From NCBI RefSeq assembly GCF_014892575.1, contig NZ_JADBGI010000003.1, positions 296,265 to 360,264 of the forward strand: a stretch of DNA of 64,000 nt, given 5' to 3'. Positions within the stretch are counted from its first letter, which is position 1. Each line of letters opens with the position of its first letter. The notes under the pieces are model-generated. The model made no database searches, was not told where the DNA came from, and worked only from the letters and a program-made list of their open reading frames with translations. Source of the stretch: Nocardiopsis coralli. Its GTDB lineage: Bacteria > Actinomycetota > Actinomycetes > Streptosporangiales > Streptosporangiaceae. Shown in pieces: positions 26,622-34,872 of this stretch. A program made the translations under genes and the position numbers.

Positions 26622-26802
26622 CATGCTCCTTGGTGTGTCGGTTGCCCCCGAGTACACCAACTCCGCGGGTGCGGTTCCGACACGGCGCGCCCGGGAGCGG
26701 GGTGTGGCGGCGGTGTGCGGCCCGGCGTTCCCCGGCGGATCCGTGGCGCGGTGGTAGCTTCCGGCACGTCCGGGACACGGAACCACGCGGGAGGGGACCA
26801 CG

Positions 26803-27459
26803 GTGGACGGGCACGAACGGGACGGCGGGGACACGGACGCGGGCGACGGGCGGCCGAGCGGTGAGCACCGCTCGCAGGCGTCCGGACCCACGCGCGGGTA
26901 CGGGGGCCGGAGCCGGGCCGAGCTGGAGGCGGCTCGGGACCGGACCCTGCCGCACCTGATGGCCGACGGGCTCGGCGTGGTCTTCTGCGGCATGAACCCG
27001 GGGCTGACCACGGCGCTGGTCGGGCACCACTTCGCGTCCCCGGGGAACCGGTTCTGGCCCGCGCTGGCCCACGCCGGGTTCACGCCCGAGACCTTCACAC
27101 CCGACCGGGAGCGCGAGCTGCTGCCGCTGGGCATGGGCCTGACCAACCTCGTGGAACGCGCGACCCGCGACATCTCCGAGCTCTCCCGCGAGGACCTCGA
27201 GGCCGGCGGCGAACGCCTGCGCGCGGAGATGGAGCGGTACCGGCCCGCGTGGCTGGCGTTCCTGGGCCTCACCGGGTTCCGGACGGCCTTCGGCGTGAAG
27301 GGGGCGTCGGTCGGGCCGCGGGCGGAGCGTATCGGGCCGACCCGGGTGTGGCTCCTGCCCAACCCCAGCGGACGCAACGCGCACTGGAAACCCCCGGAGC
27401 TCGCCCAGGAGTACGCGCGCCTGCGCGAGGCGGCCGGGCTGCCCGACCGTTCGGCCTGA
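26803..27459 (+). CDS. mug: G/U mismatch-specific uracil-DNA glycosylase (Mug/TDG)
   Basis: 218 residues. The catalytic motif GMNPGL (63-68) and the second motif NPSGRNAHW (near 188) are those of Mug/thymine-DNA glycosylases, which remove uracil or ethenocytosine opposite guanine. About 45 residues of Gly/Arg-rich sequence precede the domain, longer than in enterobacterial Mug. GTG 26803 has GGAGGGG upstream. Monocistronic. Confidence 0.93.
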   Translation: MDGHERDGGDTDAGDGRPSGEHRSQASGPTRGYGGRSRAELEAARDRTLPHLMADGLGVVFCGMNPGLTTALVGHHFASPGNRFWPALAHAGFTPETFTPDRERELLPLGMGLTNLVERATRDISELSREDLEAGGERLRAEMERYRPAWLAFLGLTGFRTAFGVKGASVGPRAERIGPTRVWLLPNPSGRNAHWKPPELAQEYARLREAAGLPDRSA

Positions 27460-27487
27460 CCGGCGCCCGCACCCGGACACCCGGGTC

Positions 27488-28453
27488 TCAGATGGTGCAG
27501 ACGCAGGGCGGTGAACCGGCGACGGTGAGCACGGCCGCGCCCAGCACCGCCGCGGGTGGCACGGCCAGCAGGATCGCGGCCGACAGCGCGGTGACCGCAC
27601 GGGTGGAGCGCCCGTTCCCGGCGCTCTGCCCCGGGAGCAGGCGGCGGGCGCGTTCCACGGGGCAGGCACCGGACGCGGCCAGGGACCGCCCCGACGGGTC
27701 CGGTTCCGGCGGCGCCACCATCACCCCGATGGCGTGCAGCAGGGGCGCGTGGCCCACCGTCCGCGCCGCGTGGTCGTCGGCGGCCCACTCGACCAGGACC
27801 GGCACCTCGGTGACTGCGGCCCGCAGGAGCGGCACACCGGGGAAAGCGGTGTCGAGCAGGCGGGAGGCGGCCACGAGCACGTGGTGGTGTCCGCGCAGGT
27901 GGGCGTCCTCGTGGGCGAGCACGGCCCGCAGTTCCTTGGGCGACAGGACGTCGAGGGCGCCCTGGGTGAGCACGACCCCGGACCGGCGGCCGGGAACGCA
28001 GTAGGCGTGGGGGCGCCGGGCCTGCAGCAGCCACACGTCGTGCCCGTCGAGGCAACGCTGCCGTGCCCCTGCGGTGAGTTCGCGGTGGTGCTCGCGCCGC
28101 CAACGCACCGATCCGGCGTACCGGCGCGCGAGCACCCAGCAGAGTCGGCCGGCGGCGAGCGCGGCGACCGGGGCGAGCACGGCCACCACCGTTCCCGCTC
28201 CGCTGCTGCTCACCGCTTGGAACAGAGTGATGCAGGCGGTCACGAACCCTTTCAGCCCGGGGCCCATGACCTCGGCGACCACGGTGAACACCAGGGTCGC
28301 CCAGCTGACGGCCCAGGCCAGGAGCGCGACCGTCCACAGAGCGAGCAGGTGCCGCGGCGGCAGGTCGCCCGCGCGGGCGCACCACCGCACGAAGGCGGGT
28401 CCGGCGAGGCTGAGCAGGGCGGCCGAACCGGCGGCGATCGCGATCAGGGTCAC
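27488..28453 (-). CDS. M56/BlaR1-like membrane metallopeptidase
   Basis: 321 residues with membrane helices at the N-terminus, near 35-57 and 90-110, and at the C-terminus. The zinc motif is LAHEDAHLRGHHH (HExxH as HEDAH), followed by EWAADDHAA. This is the short actinobacterial M56 form without the penicillin-binding sensor domain of BlaR1. It overlaps the blaI-like gene by 4 bp (GTGA), and GAGGAGG precedes its GTG. The pair probably works as protease and repressor; the signal is unknown. Confidence 0.9.
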   Translation of the reverse strand: MTLIAIAAGSAALLSLAGPAFVRWCARAGDLPPRHLLALWTVALLAWAVSWATLVFTVVAEVMGPGLKGFVTACITLFQAVSSSGAGTVVAVLAPVAALAAGRLCWVLARRYAGSVRWRREHHRELTAGARQRCLDGHDVWLLQARRPHAYCVPGRRSGVVLTQGALDVLSPKELRAVLAHEDAHLRGHHHVLVAASRLLDTAFPGVPLLRAAVTEVPVLVEWAADDHAARTVGHAPLLHAIGVMVAPPEPDPSGRSLAASGACPVERARRLLPGQSAGNGRSTRAVTALSAAILLAVPPAAVLGAAVLTVAGSPPCVCTI

Positions 28454-28827
28454 GGTTCCTCCTCGCGCGGCACGTCCGAGAGCAGGTCGCGCAGGACCTC
28501 GACCTGGTCGGGCGGCATGTCGTCGACGAACCGCAGGAGCGTGGCCCGGGCGTCGCCGCTCTCGGCCAGAACCCCGGACATGCGCTGCGCGGCGTAGGTG
28601 GGGCGGTCGCGCACGGGGCGGTAGAACCACAGCCGGCCCACCCGGTCCCGTTCCACCCAGCCCTTGCGGCGCAGGTTCTCCAGGACCGTGGAGATGGTGG
28701 TGTAGGCGGGCGTGCGGCCCGGGAGGGAGTCCACGACCGTGCGGACGCTCATCGGTTCCCCGGCTCCCCACAGGAGGTCGAGGACGGCCGATTCCAGCGG
28801 TCCCAGCCCCGGCAGAGGTTCGTCCAT
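28450..28827 (-). CDS. BlaI/MecI/CopY family repressor
   Basis: 125 residues. Winged-helix DNA-binding region LGPLESAVLDLLWGAGEPMSVRTVVDSLPGRTPAYTTISTVLENLRRKGWVER, then a helical dimerisation tail (QVEVLRDLLSDVPREEEP). The ATG at 28827 gives the usual family length; an upstream in-frame ATG at 28914 adds 29 residues unlike the family. Coupled to the M56 peptidase, whose cleavage of such repressors releases transcription in known systems. Targets here are unknown. Confidence 0.92.
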   Translation of the reverse strand: MDEPLPGLGPLESAVLDLLWGAGEPMSVRTVVDSLPGRTPAYTTISTVLENLRRKGWVERDRVGRLWFYRPVRDRPTYAAQRMSGVLAESGDARATLLRFVDDMPPDQVEVLRDLLSDVPREEEP

Positions 28828-28910
28828 CGTCCCCACGCTCTCGTCCACTCCGTTCGCCTCCACATTATTGGCGTTGGCCCTCCAGTTCGGTGGTCGGGCC
28901 TGCCACCCGT

Positions 28911-30167
28911 TCATGAACTGGGGCCGAAGGCGGCGAAGGCGTCACCGAGCCCGTCCGACCCGACCGGGACCAGGGCCGTGCCGTCCTCGGCCGCGGCCAC
29001 GGGGACGGCCCAGGGACCTTCCTCCGTGGCCGCGCCCGATGCGAGGTCCACGAGCCGTGTGGCGTCGCCGTCGGTCAGGTACGCATGGTCACCGACGACC
29101 GCATCGAGCTTCGGGCCGTCCGGGAGGCGGGTGCGCCACAGCTGCTCGGCCGGGTCGCTGTGCAGGCCGACGAGGAGCTGTCCGCCGTCCGGGTGGGGGC
29201 CGCCGACCACGGTCAGGCCGTCCTTGTCCCCGACGACGCGCGGCTCCTCCGGGCCGGGGAACGAGGCGAGCCGCTCCCCCGTGCGCAGGTCGTGTGCGGT
29301 GTGGGCGGCCGGTTCCCCGTCGGCGCCGGCCCAGGACAGCACCACGGCGGCCGCCTGGCCGTTCTCGGGGGCCGGGCCCGGTCCGGGGGCGGCCGTGTCC
29401 GGGTCGGTCCCCGCGTGCTCGGGCAGGTCGAGGTCGTCGGCGGCCCAGAGCGGGTCGCCGCTGCCGGCCTCCGCGGCCCTCAGCTCGCCGCCGTCCCTCA
29501 CGAGCAGGGTGCCCTGGTACTCGTGCAGGAGCTCCGTGCCGTCCTCCGCCTCGTCGGCCGCGACCGTGCCGGTCCCCGGGTCCAGCGCCACCTTCGGCCC
29601 GGTGGAGTTACTCATGACCGAGCCCTCGATCGCACCGAGCAGCAGGCCGGGGCCGACCAGCGTCCCCGGGACCTCGGTGGGACCCCAGACCAGCGACCCG
29701 TCGACGGGGTCGAGCGCGGCGGCCGTGGTCGTGGTCGCGAGCACGCCGCCCGAGGGGTCGGCGTCGCTGTCCAGGAGCACCAGGAGGTCTTCGCCGTCGG
29801 CGCCCTCGGTCACCGCGAACGCCGTGCAACTCGGGTTGCGTTCCGTGGACCACCGGGTCGCCCCCTCGGCGTCGACCCCGAGGAAGGTGAGGTCGCCCCC
29901 GCCGCGCTCGGGCATGGCCATACCGACGAACCCGTCCGCGGCCGCCTGCGGGGGCGACGAGTACGGCGCCGCCCACGACGGAGCGCCCTCCAGGACGGGC
30001 GGCGGTTCGTCCTCCGGCGCGGCCGTGGCCGGCGCGGGGGGATCGTCGCGGGGTTCGGCGTCCTCGGGTGCCGAGACCTCGCGGGAGGAGCAGGCCGCCA
30101 GGATCAGGACGAGGGCGGTGCCGGCGGCGAGCGCCGGGAGGGGACGGGGGCGCGCGTGCGGGGTCAC
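28911..30167 (-). CDS. Lipoprotein with PQQ-like beta-propeller repeats
   Basis: 418 residues. Type II signal peptide with lipobox LAAC (Cys26), an Asp/Pro/Glu-rich linker, then repeated blocks ending in 'ldp.dG.lvWgp' and 'aa.aGsGdplWaa' of the PQQ-like propeller type (for example LDPVDGSLVWGP, AAEAGSGDPLWAA, HDLRTGERLASF). It is probably an extracytoplasmic scaffold rather than an enzyme. Its start overlaps the ccdA-like gene by 4 bp, so it belongs to the thiol-redox operon. Confidence 0.85.
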   Translation of the reverse strand: MTPHARPRPLPALAAGTALVLILAACSSREVSAPEDAEPRDDPPAPATAAPEDEPPPVLEGAPSWAAPYSSPPQAAADGFVGMAMPERGGGDLTFLGVDAEGATRWSTERNPSCTAFAVTEGADGEDLLVLLDSDADPSGGVLATTTTAAALDPVDGSLVWGPTEVPGTLVGPGLLLGAIEGSVMSNSTGPKVALDPGTGTVAADEAEDGTELLHEYQGTLLVRDGGELRAAEAGSGDPLWAADDLDLPEHAGTDPDTAAPGPGPAPENGQAAAVVLSWAGADGEPAAHTAHDLRTGERLASFPGPEEPRVVGDKDGLTVVGGPHPDGGQLLVGLHSDPAEQLWRTRLPDGPKLDAVVGDHAYLTDGDATRLVDLASGAATEEGPWAVPVAAAEDGTALVPVGSDGLGDAFAAFGPSS

Positions 30168-31027
30168 GGGGCCCGGTCCCCCTCGTGTTCGGCCGGCGCT
30201 GCCTCGTCGGCGGCCCGGCCCTTGCGCAGGCGGTACAGGCCCACGCCCAGGAGCACCAGCGCCGCCGCGGCGACGAGCAGCAGGTCGGCCGCCCCGCCGA
30301 GCCGGGAGAGCTGCAGCTGGAGCTGGTGCGCGACCTCCTCACCGGAACCGACGAGGGTGGGCAGGGTCGCGGTCCCGTCGTAGAGCAGGAACAGCACGCC
30401 GATGCCGACGAACAGCACCCCGGAGATCAGCGACGTCGTGTGCAGGTTCAGCGGGCCCACGGTGAACGCACGCCCGCGCAGCCAGGGGCGCCGTCCCAGG
30501 TCGAAGCGGTCCCACAGCAGGGCGAGGAAGAACAGCGGGAGCGCCATGCCCAGGGCGTAGAAGGCCAGCAGGAGCCCGCCGCGCACGGTTCCGCCCGTCG
30601 CGGCGACGGTCAGGACGGCCCCCAGGATCGGGCCGGAACAGAACCCGGCGAGCCCGTAGACCGCGCCGAGGCCGAACACGGGCAGGGCCCCGGTGCGTCC
30701 GGCCAGGTGCCCCTGGATCCGGGCGAGGGGCCCGGTGTTCACACCCAGGCCGAGGATGAGCGCGATGCCGAAGGCGATCACGAGCCACCCCGCGACCGCG
30801 ATGAGCACGTCCCGGTTGCCGTGGAAGAAGCCGCTCACCATCGCCGACCCGGCGCCCAGGGGCACGAGGGTCGCGCACATGCCCGCGTAGAACACGGCGG
30901 TGCGGGCGAGGAGTCCGGCGGTGTCGCGGAAGGCGTAGGCGAAGAAGGAGGGGAGCAGGAGCGCGCTGCAGGGGCTCAACAGGGCGAGCAGGCCGCCGAG
31001 CAGGGCGGCCACGTAACCGACGTCCAC
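30164..31027 (-). CDS. CcdA/DsbD-type membrane thiol reductase
   Basis: 287 residues, six main transmembrane helices plus a C-terminal one. The two redox cysteines of the family are visible in helices 1 and 4: LLSPCSALLLPSF (Cys20) and GLAGFCSGP (Cys130). It should carry reducing equivalents from cytoplasmic thioredoxin to extracytoplasmic partners, here most likely the DsbA-like protein encoded 3 bp upstream. The C-terminal 70 residues (extra helix and charged tail) extend beyond a minimal CcdA. Confidence 0.9.
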   Translation of the reverse strand: MDVGYVAALLGGLLALLSPCSALLLPSFFAYAFRDTAGLLARTAVFYAGMCATLVPLGAGSAMVSGFFHGNRDVLIAVAGWLVIAFGIALILGLGVNTGPLARIQGHLAGRTGALPVFGLGAVYGLAGFCSGPILGAVLTVAATGGTVRGGLLLAFYALGMALPLFFLALLWDRFDLGRRPWLRGRAFTVGPLNLHTTSLISGVLFVGIGVLFLLYDGTATLPTLVGSGEEVAHQLQLQLSRLGGAADLLLVAAAALVLLGVGLYRLRKGRAADEAAPAEHEGDRAP

Positions 31028-31030
31028 GGG

Positions 31031-31792
31031 TCAGGCCTCCATTTCCAGGGCGGTGTCGATCGCGTCGGTGAAGACGTCGAGGGGCTGGGCGCCGAAGACG
31101 GGGGTGCCGTTGATGATGAAGGCCGGGGTTCCGCTGACGCCGACCTGCTGTCCCTCGGCGAAGTCCCCGTCGACGGCCGAGATCAGGTCGTCGTCGGTCA
31201 GGTCCTCGGCGAAACGTTCGGGGTCCAGGCCCTGCTCCTCGGCGACCTCGGTCAGCTGTTCGGTGAGGGTGTCGGGGTCCTGGTCCTTGAAGGTCTCCTG
31301 GTCGCCGTAGACCGCGTCGTGGTAGTCCCAGTAGGCGCCCTGTTCCCCGGCGGCGTGGGCACCGACGGAGAGCAGGTGGGAGCTCTCGCCCATGTAGGGG
31401 AACTCGCGCCACTCGATGCGCAGGTCGCCGCTCTCGACGTAGCGTTCGACCAGTTCGGGCTGGACGTCCTGGACCCATGTCGCGCAGTAGGGGCACTGGT
31501 AGTCGGAGTAGCCGATGAGCACCACGGGGGCGTCCTCCTCGCCGAGCGCGGCCGGGTCCTCGCCGTCGCGCCGGGCGATCATCTCGCCGAAGTTCCGGGC
31601 CTCCTCGTAGGCCTGGTCGTCCTGCTGGGCGCCGGTCGGAGGGGCGGCCGAACCGTCGCCGGTGGTGGTGTCCCGGTCGGCCGCCCACGCGGCCAGGCCG
31701 ATGACCACGACCACGACGAGGACGGCGCTCGCCAACAGGGGCCACAGGGCTCCGGAGCTCTGTGCCGTGCCCTGCTTCTTCTGCTGGGCCAT
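31031..31792 (-). CDS. Membrane-anchored DsbA-like thioredoxin-fold protein
   Basis: 253 residues: one N-terminal transmembrane helix (17-37), a linker, then a DsbA/DSBA-like thioredoxin domain with CPYC (Cys100, Cys103) in GYSDYQCPYCATW and the cis-Pro loop GVSGTPAFIINGTPVFG. It oxidises or isomerises exported proteins, or acts as a reductant paired with the CcdA-like protein. ATG 31792 has GGAAGG about 8 bases upstream. First gene of the operon; twin operators lie just upstream. Confidence 0.93.
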   Translation of the reverse strand: MAQQKKQGTAQSSGALWPLLASAVLVVVVVIGLAAWAADRDTTTGDGSAAPPTGAQQDDQAYEEARNFGEMIARRDGEDPAALGEEDAPVVLIGYSDYQCPYCATWVQDVQPELVERYVESGDLRIEWREFPYMGESSHLLSVGAHAAGEQGAYWDYHDAVYGDQETFKDQDPDTLTEQLTEVAEEQGLDPERFAEDLTDDDLISAVDGDFAEGQQVGVSGTPAFIINGTPVFGAQPLDVFTDAIDTALEMEA

Positions 31793-31828
31793 GCGTCGGA
31801 CCTTCCGTGACGGGACTGGGCATCCTTC

Positions 31829-31845
31829 TTCTATCCTCGATAGAA
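31829..31845. promoter_or_regulatory. Operator 1, CTAT-N5-ATAG
   Basis: TTCTATCCTCGATAGAA, a palindrome with 6-bp arms in an AT-rich patch between the divergent DsbA-like gene and the GCPTCN membrane-protein gene. It shares its CTAT-N5-ATAG core with the site 21 bp away. Confidence 0.6.
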
Positions 31846-31850
31846 CTTCC

Positions 31851-31865
31851 TCTATGCTACATAGA
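31851..31865. promoter_or_regulatory. Operator 2, CTAT-N5-ATAG
   Basis: TCTATGCTACATAGA, a perfect 6-bp-arm palindrome. Its centre is 21 bp (two helical turns) from operator 1, so two dimers would sit on the same face of the DNA. Confidence 0.6.
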
Positions 31866-31936
31866 AGAACGGGGCCCCGGGCACCGGGACACACAGGTGT
31901 CCGGGTCGGGCGAAACGAGGAGAGGACCGGGCGACG

Positions 31937-32410
31937 ATGCGGATGTGGACGGTGCGGCAGTGGACGGCCGCTGCGCTGGGGACGGCGGGCGCCCTACTCC
32001 TGCTGGGGATCCCGTCGGTGCTGCTGCCCAACGAACTGTTCGTCCGGGAGATCGAGGCGGCCTGGTGGACCTACCCGGTGTGGGTGGCCACCGCCGTCCT
32101 CTGCGGCCTGCTCCTGGCCACCTACACGCGCCCCGGCGGCGGCCGGGACGAAGGCGGCACGGAGGCGGACGAGGACCGCTCGACACCGCGGCGGAGCCTG
32201 GCCGGGGGCCTGCTCACCTGGTTCGCGATCGGCTGCCCCACCTGCAACACGCTCGTACTGATGGCCCTGGGGACCTCCGGGGCGCTGAGCTGGTTCGCGC
32301 CCGTGCAGCCCGTGCTCGCGGTGGCCGGCCTCGCGTTCCTGGCGTTCGCACTGCGCGCCCGCCTGCGGGCAGCCGCCGTGTGTCGCGCCGACACCGCCCC
32401 CGCGGCCTGA
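31937..32410 (+). CDS. Four-helix membrane protein with intramembrane GCPTCN motif
   Basis: 157 residues with four hydrophobic segments (about 9-30, 43-62, 89-112, 120-142). The third holds FAIGCPTCNTL (Cys100, Cys103), a CxxC pair at a membrane helix start that could exchange disulfides. A Cys also lies at 56. A charged loop (70-87) separates the halves. It is divergent from the DsbA/CcdA operon and shares its operator region, which supports a thiol-redox role (inference). No named family recognised. Confidence 0.7.
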   Translation: MRMWTVRQWTAAALGTAGALLLLGIPSVLLPNELFVREIEAAWWTYPVWVATAVLCGLLLATYTRPGGGRDEGGTEADEDRSTPRRSLAGGLLTWFAIGCPTCNTLVLMALGTSGALSWFAPVQPVLAVAGLAFLAFALRARLRAAAVCRADTAPAA

Positions 32411-32496
32411 CGGCGCCCCCGCGCGTGCCCCCGGGATGCGCGCGTGGCGCCGCTGCGTTGGCACGGGGGACGGGCCGAGCGGACGGAGGAGAGCAC

Positions 32497-33594
32497 ATGG
32501 GCACCGGGGGGCGCGGGGCGGTCACCGACGTCGACGTGGCGGTCGTGGGCGGCGGACAGGCGGGGATCGCCACGGGGTACTTCCTGCGGCGGGCCGGCGC
32601 CGACTTCGTGGTCCTCGACGACCGTGCCACCCCCGGCGGGGCCTGGACCGAGTACTGGGACTCCCTGCGCCTGTTCTCCCCCGCCGGGCACAGCATGCTC
32701 CCGGGGTGGTGGATGCCGCCCGAGGAGGGACACGAGTACCCGAGCGCGCACCACGTCGTGTGGTACCTGACCGAGTACGAGCGCCGGTACCGGCTCCCGG
32801 TGCACCGGCCGGTCACCGTGGAACGCGTCGAGCGGGAGAACGGGCACGACCTCCCCGGAGGACGCCTGCGGGTGGTCACCGACCGGGGCACCTGGCGGGC
32901 GCGGCACGTGATCAGCGCGACCGGCAACTGGTCCGCACCGCACCTGCCGAGCATCCCCGGGCGGGAGGTCTTCGCCGGGCGGGAGCTGCACACGGTCGAC
33001 TACCGGGGCCCGGACGACTTCGCGGGACAGAGGGTGGTGGTCGTCGGCGGCGGCAACTCCGCCGCGCAGATCATCGCCGAGCTCTCCCTGGTCGCCGACA
33101 CCACCTGGGTCGCCGCCCGCCCGCCGCGTTTCATGCCCGACGACGTGGACGCCCGCGCCCTGTTCGACCTGGCGACCCGGCGCGGCCGCGGCGAGGAGGG
33201 CCCCGGTGTGGGCGACCTCGGCGACATCGTCGTGGTGCCGAGCGTGCGGGAGGCGCGCGAGCGGGGAGCGCTCAAGGCCGAGCCGATGATCGAACGCCTC
33301 ACCCCCGGCGGGGTGGCGTGGCCCGACGGGAGCACCCTGGAGGCCGACGCCGTTCTGTGGTGCACCGGGTTCCGTCCCGCGCTCGGCCACCTCGTCCCGC
33401 TCGGGGTCGACGACGGACACGGGCGGGTCCGGGTCGGCGCGGACAACCGTGCAGTGGCCGAACCGCGACTGTCCATGGTCGGCTACGGGGACTGGACCGG
33501 CTTCGCCTCCGCCACGATCATCGGCGCCGGACGCACCGCCAAGAGCACCGTCGCCGCCGTCACCGAGGCGCTCGAACGGGAGGGCCGGGTGTGA
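32497..33594 (+). CDS. ArsO-like flavin-containing monooxygenase
   Basis: 365 residues with two Rossmann motifs: FAD-binding VAVVGGGQAGIATGYFLRR at the N-terminus and NADPH-binding VVVVGGGNSAAQII near 185. WTEYWDSLRLFSPA, HVISATGNW and the end GYGDWTGFASATIIGAGRTAK follow the ArsO group of NAD(P)H-dependent monooxygenases, often found in arsenic clusters. No arsenic genes are visible here, so the substrate is open. ATG 32497 has GGAGGAG just upstream. Possibly co-transcribed with the GCPTCN membrane protein (86-bp gap). Confidence 0.85.
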   Translation: MGTGGRGAVTDVDVAVVGGGQAGIATGYFLRRAGADFVVLDDRATPGGAWTEYWDSLRLFSPAGHSMLPGWWMPPEEGHEYPSAHHVVWYLTEYERRYRLPVHRPVTVERVERENGHDLPGGRLRVVTDRGTWRARHVISATGNWSAPHLPSIPGREVFAGRELHTVDYRGPDDFAGQRVVVVGGGNSAAQIIAELSLVADTTWVAARPPRFMPDDVDARALFDLATRRGRGEEGPGVGDLGDIVVVPSVREARERGALKAEPMIERLTPGGVAWPDGSTLEADAVLWCTGFRPALGHLVPLGVDDGHGRVRVGADNRAVAEPRLSMVGYGDWTGFASATIIGAGRTAKSTVAAVTEALEREGRV

Positions 33595-33707
33595 AGGCAG
33601 GGAGCGCCCCGCTGTTCCCGGTCGGCGGCTCAGCAGACGGTGTGGCGCTGGGGTAGAGTTGTCCCGGCTGACACACGACGGCCCGGTTCGTCGTGCGCCT
33701 GCAGCAC

Positions 33708-33783
33708 GGGGCCTTAGCTCAATTGGCAGAGCAGCGGACTTTTAATCCGCGGGTTCGGGGTTCGATCCCCCGGGGCCCTACCA
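33708..33783 (+). tRNA. tRNA-Lys (TTT)
   Basis: Acceptor GGGGCCT pairs with GGGCCCT (two G-U pairs), D-arm AGCTCAATTGGCAGAGC, anticodon stem CGGAC..with loop CTTTTAA (anticodon TTT), T-arm GGTTCGATCCC. Discriminator A and an encoded CCA end at 33783. A TAGAGT -10-like box lies about 50 bp upstream (33654-33659). Confidence 0.95.
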
Positions 33784-33791
33784 CCATCCAC

Positions 33792-33821
33792 CTGGCGTTT
33801 CTCCCACGGGAGGGGCGCCAG
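33792..33821 (+). terminator. Terminator hairpin after tRNA-Lys
   Basis: Nested inverted repeats CTGGCG..CTCCC and GGGAG..CGCCAG spanning 33792-33821, directly after the tRNA. Confidence 0.6.
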
Positions 33822-33949
33822 TGCGTGTTTCGGACACCTCTTGACCGGTTGCGGTCAGGCGCGGCCACACCCGGCCAGGCCCCCTGTACTCCGGGGTCCC
33901 CTCGCTTAACGTCACCGTTGGACCGCTGGGGCCGGCGACGGGGGGAAAC

Positions 33950-34675
33950 ATGGCTCAGTACGCTCCGTATCCACACCAACCACAGCCATCCGTCCGACCG
34001 CGCCGCGCCTGGTACTGGGTGGGTGCGGCCCTCATCGCGCTCGGGGTGCTCGGCGGGGCCGGCAGTTGCGGCGTGGGCATGATGAGCGCGCTCGGCCTGC
34101 CCGAGTTCACCGAGGAGTTCTCCGCGGGCGAGCGGGTCGAGTGGGAGGTTCCGGAGGTCGACGACGAGGACCGCGCCTGGGTCGTCTACGTCGACCGGGA
34201 ACAGGTTCCCGCGTCCGCCGTCGACTGCGAGGTCGAGGGCCCGGGCAGCTCCCCCGCGCTGGGGCAGTCCACCTTCGAGCACTACTACGGGGTCGGCGAC
34301 GTGTACTGGGAGCGCCACGGCGTGGTCCGCACGAGCGAACCCGGCACGTACGCCATCACCTGCGACAGCGACCCCGATCTCACGTTCGCGCTCGCCCACG
34401 GCGACAGCGACGCGGGCGCGACCAAGGGGCTGCTGGGGATGATGGGCACCACCTTCGCGGTCTTCGCCGTCGGGGTCCTCGGCGGGATGGTCGTCCTGAT
34501 CGTGACGCTCGTGCGCCGGAGGCAGGCGCTGAGCAGGTTCCAGCCGCCGGCCGGGCCGCCACCCGGGCCGCCCGGGGCACCTCCCGGACCACCGCCCGGT
34601 GGAACTTCCGGCCCGCCGCCCTGGGGCCCGCCAGGACCGCCGCCCGGGCCGCCACCCGGGGGTCCGCCGCGCTGA
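33950..34675 (+). CDS. Two-span membrane protein with proline-rich tail
   Basis: 241 residues: cytoplasmic start, transmembrane helix at about 21-48, an extracytoplasmic domain of roughly 110 residues with two cysteines (DCEVEG, AITCDSD) that may form a disulfide, a second helix (about 165-187), then a cytoplasmic tail of Pro-Gly repeats (PPGPPPGG type). The architecture resembles uncharacterised actinobacterial envelope proteins. The ATG at 33950 follows GGGGGAAAC. Function unknown. Confidence 0.75.
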   Translation: MAQYAPYPHQPQPSVRPRRAWYWVGAALIALGVLGGAGSCGVGMMSALGLPEFTEEFSAGERVEWEVPEVDDEDRAWVVYVDREQVPASAVDCEVEGPGSSPALGQSTFEHYYGVGDVYWERHGVVRTSEPGTYAITCDSDPDLTFALAHGDSDAGATKGLLGMMGTTFAVFAVGVLGGMVVLIVTLVRRRQALSRFQPPAGPPPGPPGAPPGPPPGGTSGPPPWGPPGPPPGPPPGGPPR

Positions 34676-34872
34676 GTTCCCGGTGGCCGCACGCTCGCAG
34701 ACACGGCACGAAGCACGCACTCCCGGCGTGTCGCTCTTCTCCGGAGCGTCCGGAACAGAGCGAACAAACCAGGCGACCACCCGGCTCCGACCTCCTACGA
34801 TGCTGCATGGCCGTGTCTTGCGCGGCCGACCGTCCCCGGCCGGGGGCGGGGCACCCCTGCGAGGAGGAACCC

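Noticed and set aside
33708..33830. tRNA-Lys as an integration site of a mobile element
   Set aside because: No integrase, no repeat of the tRNA 3' end and ordinary flanking genes.
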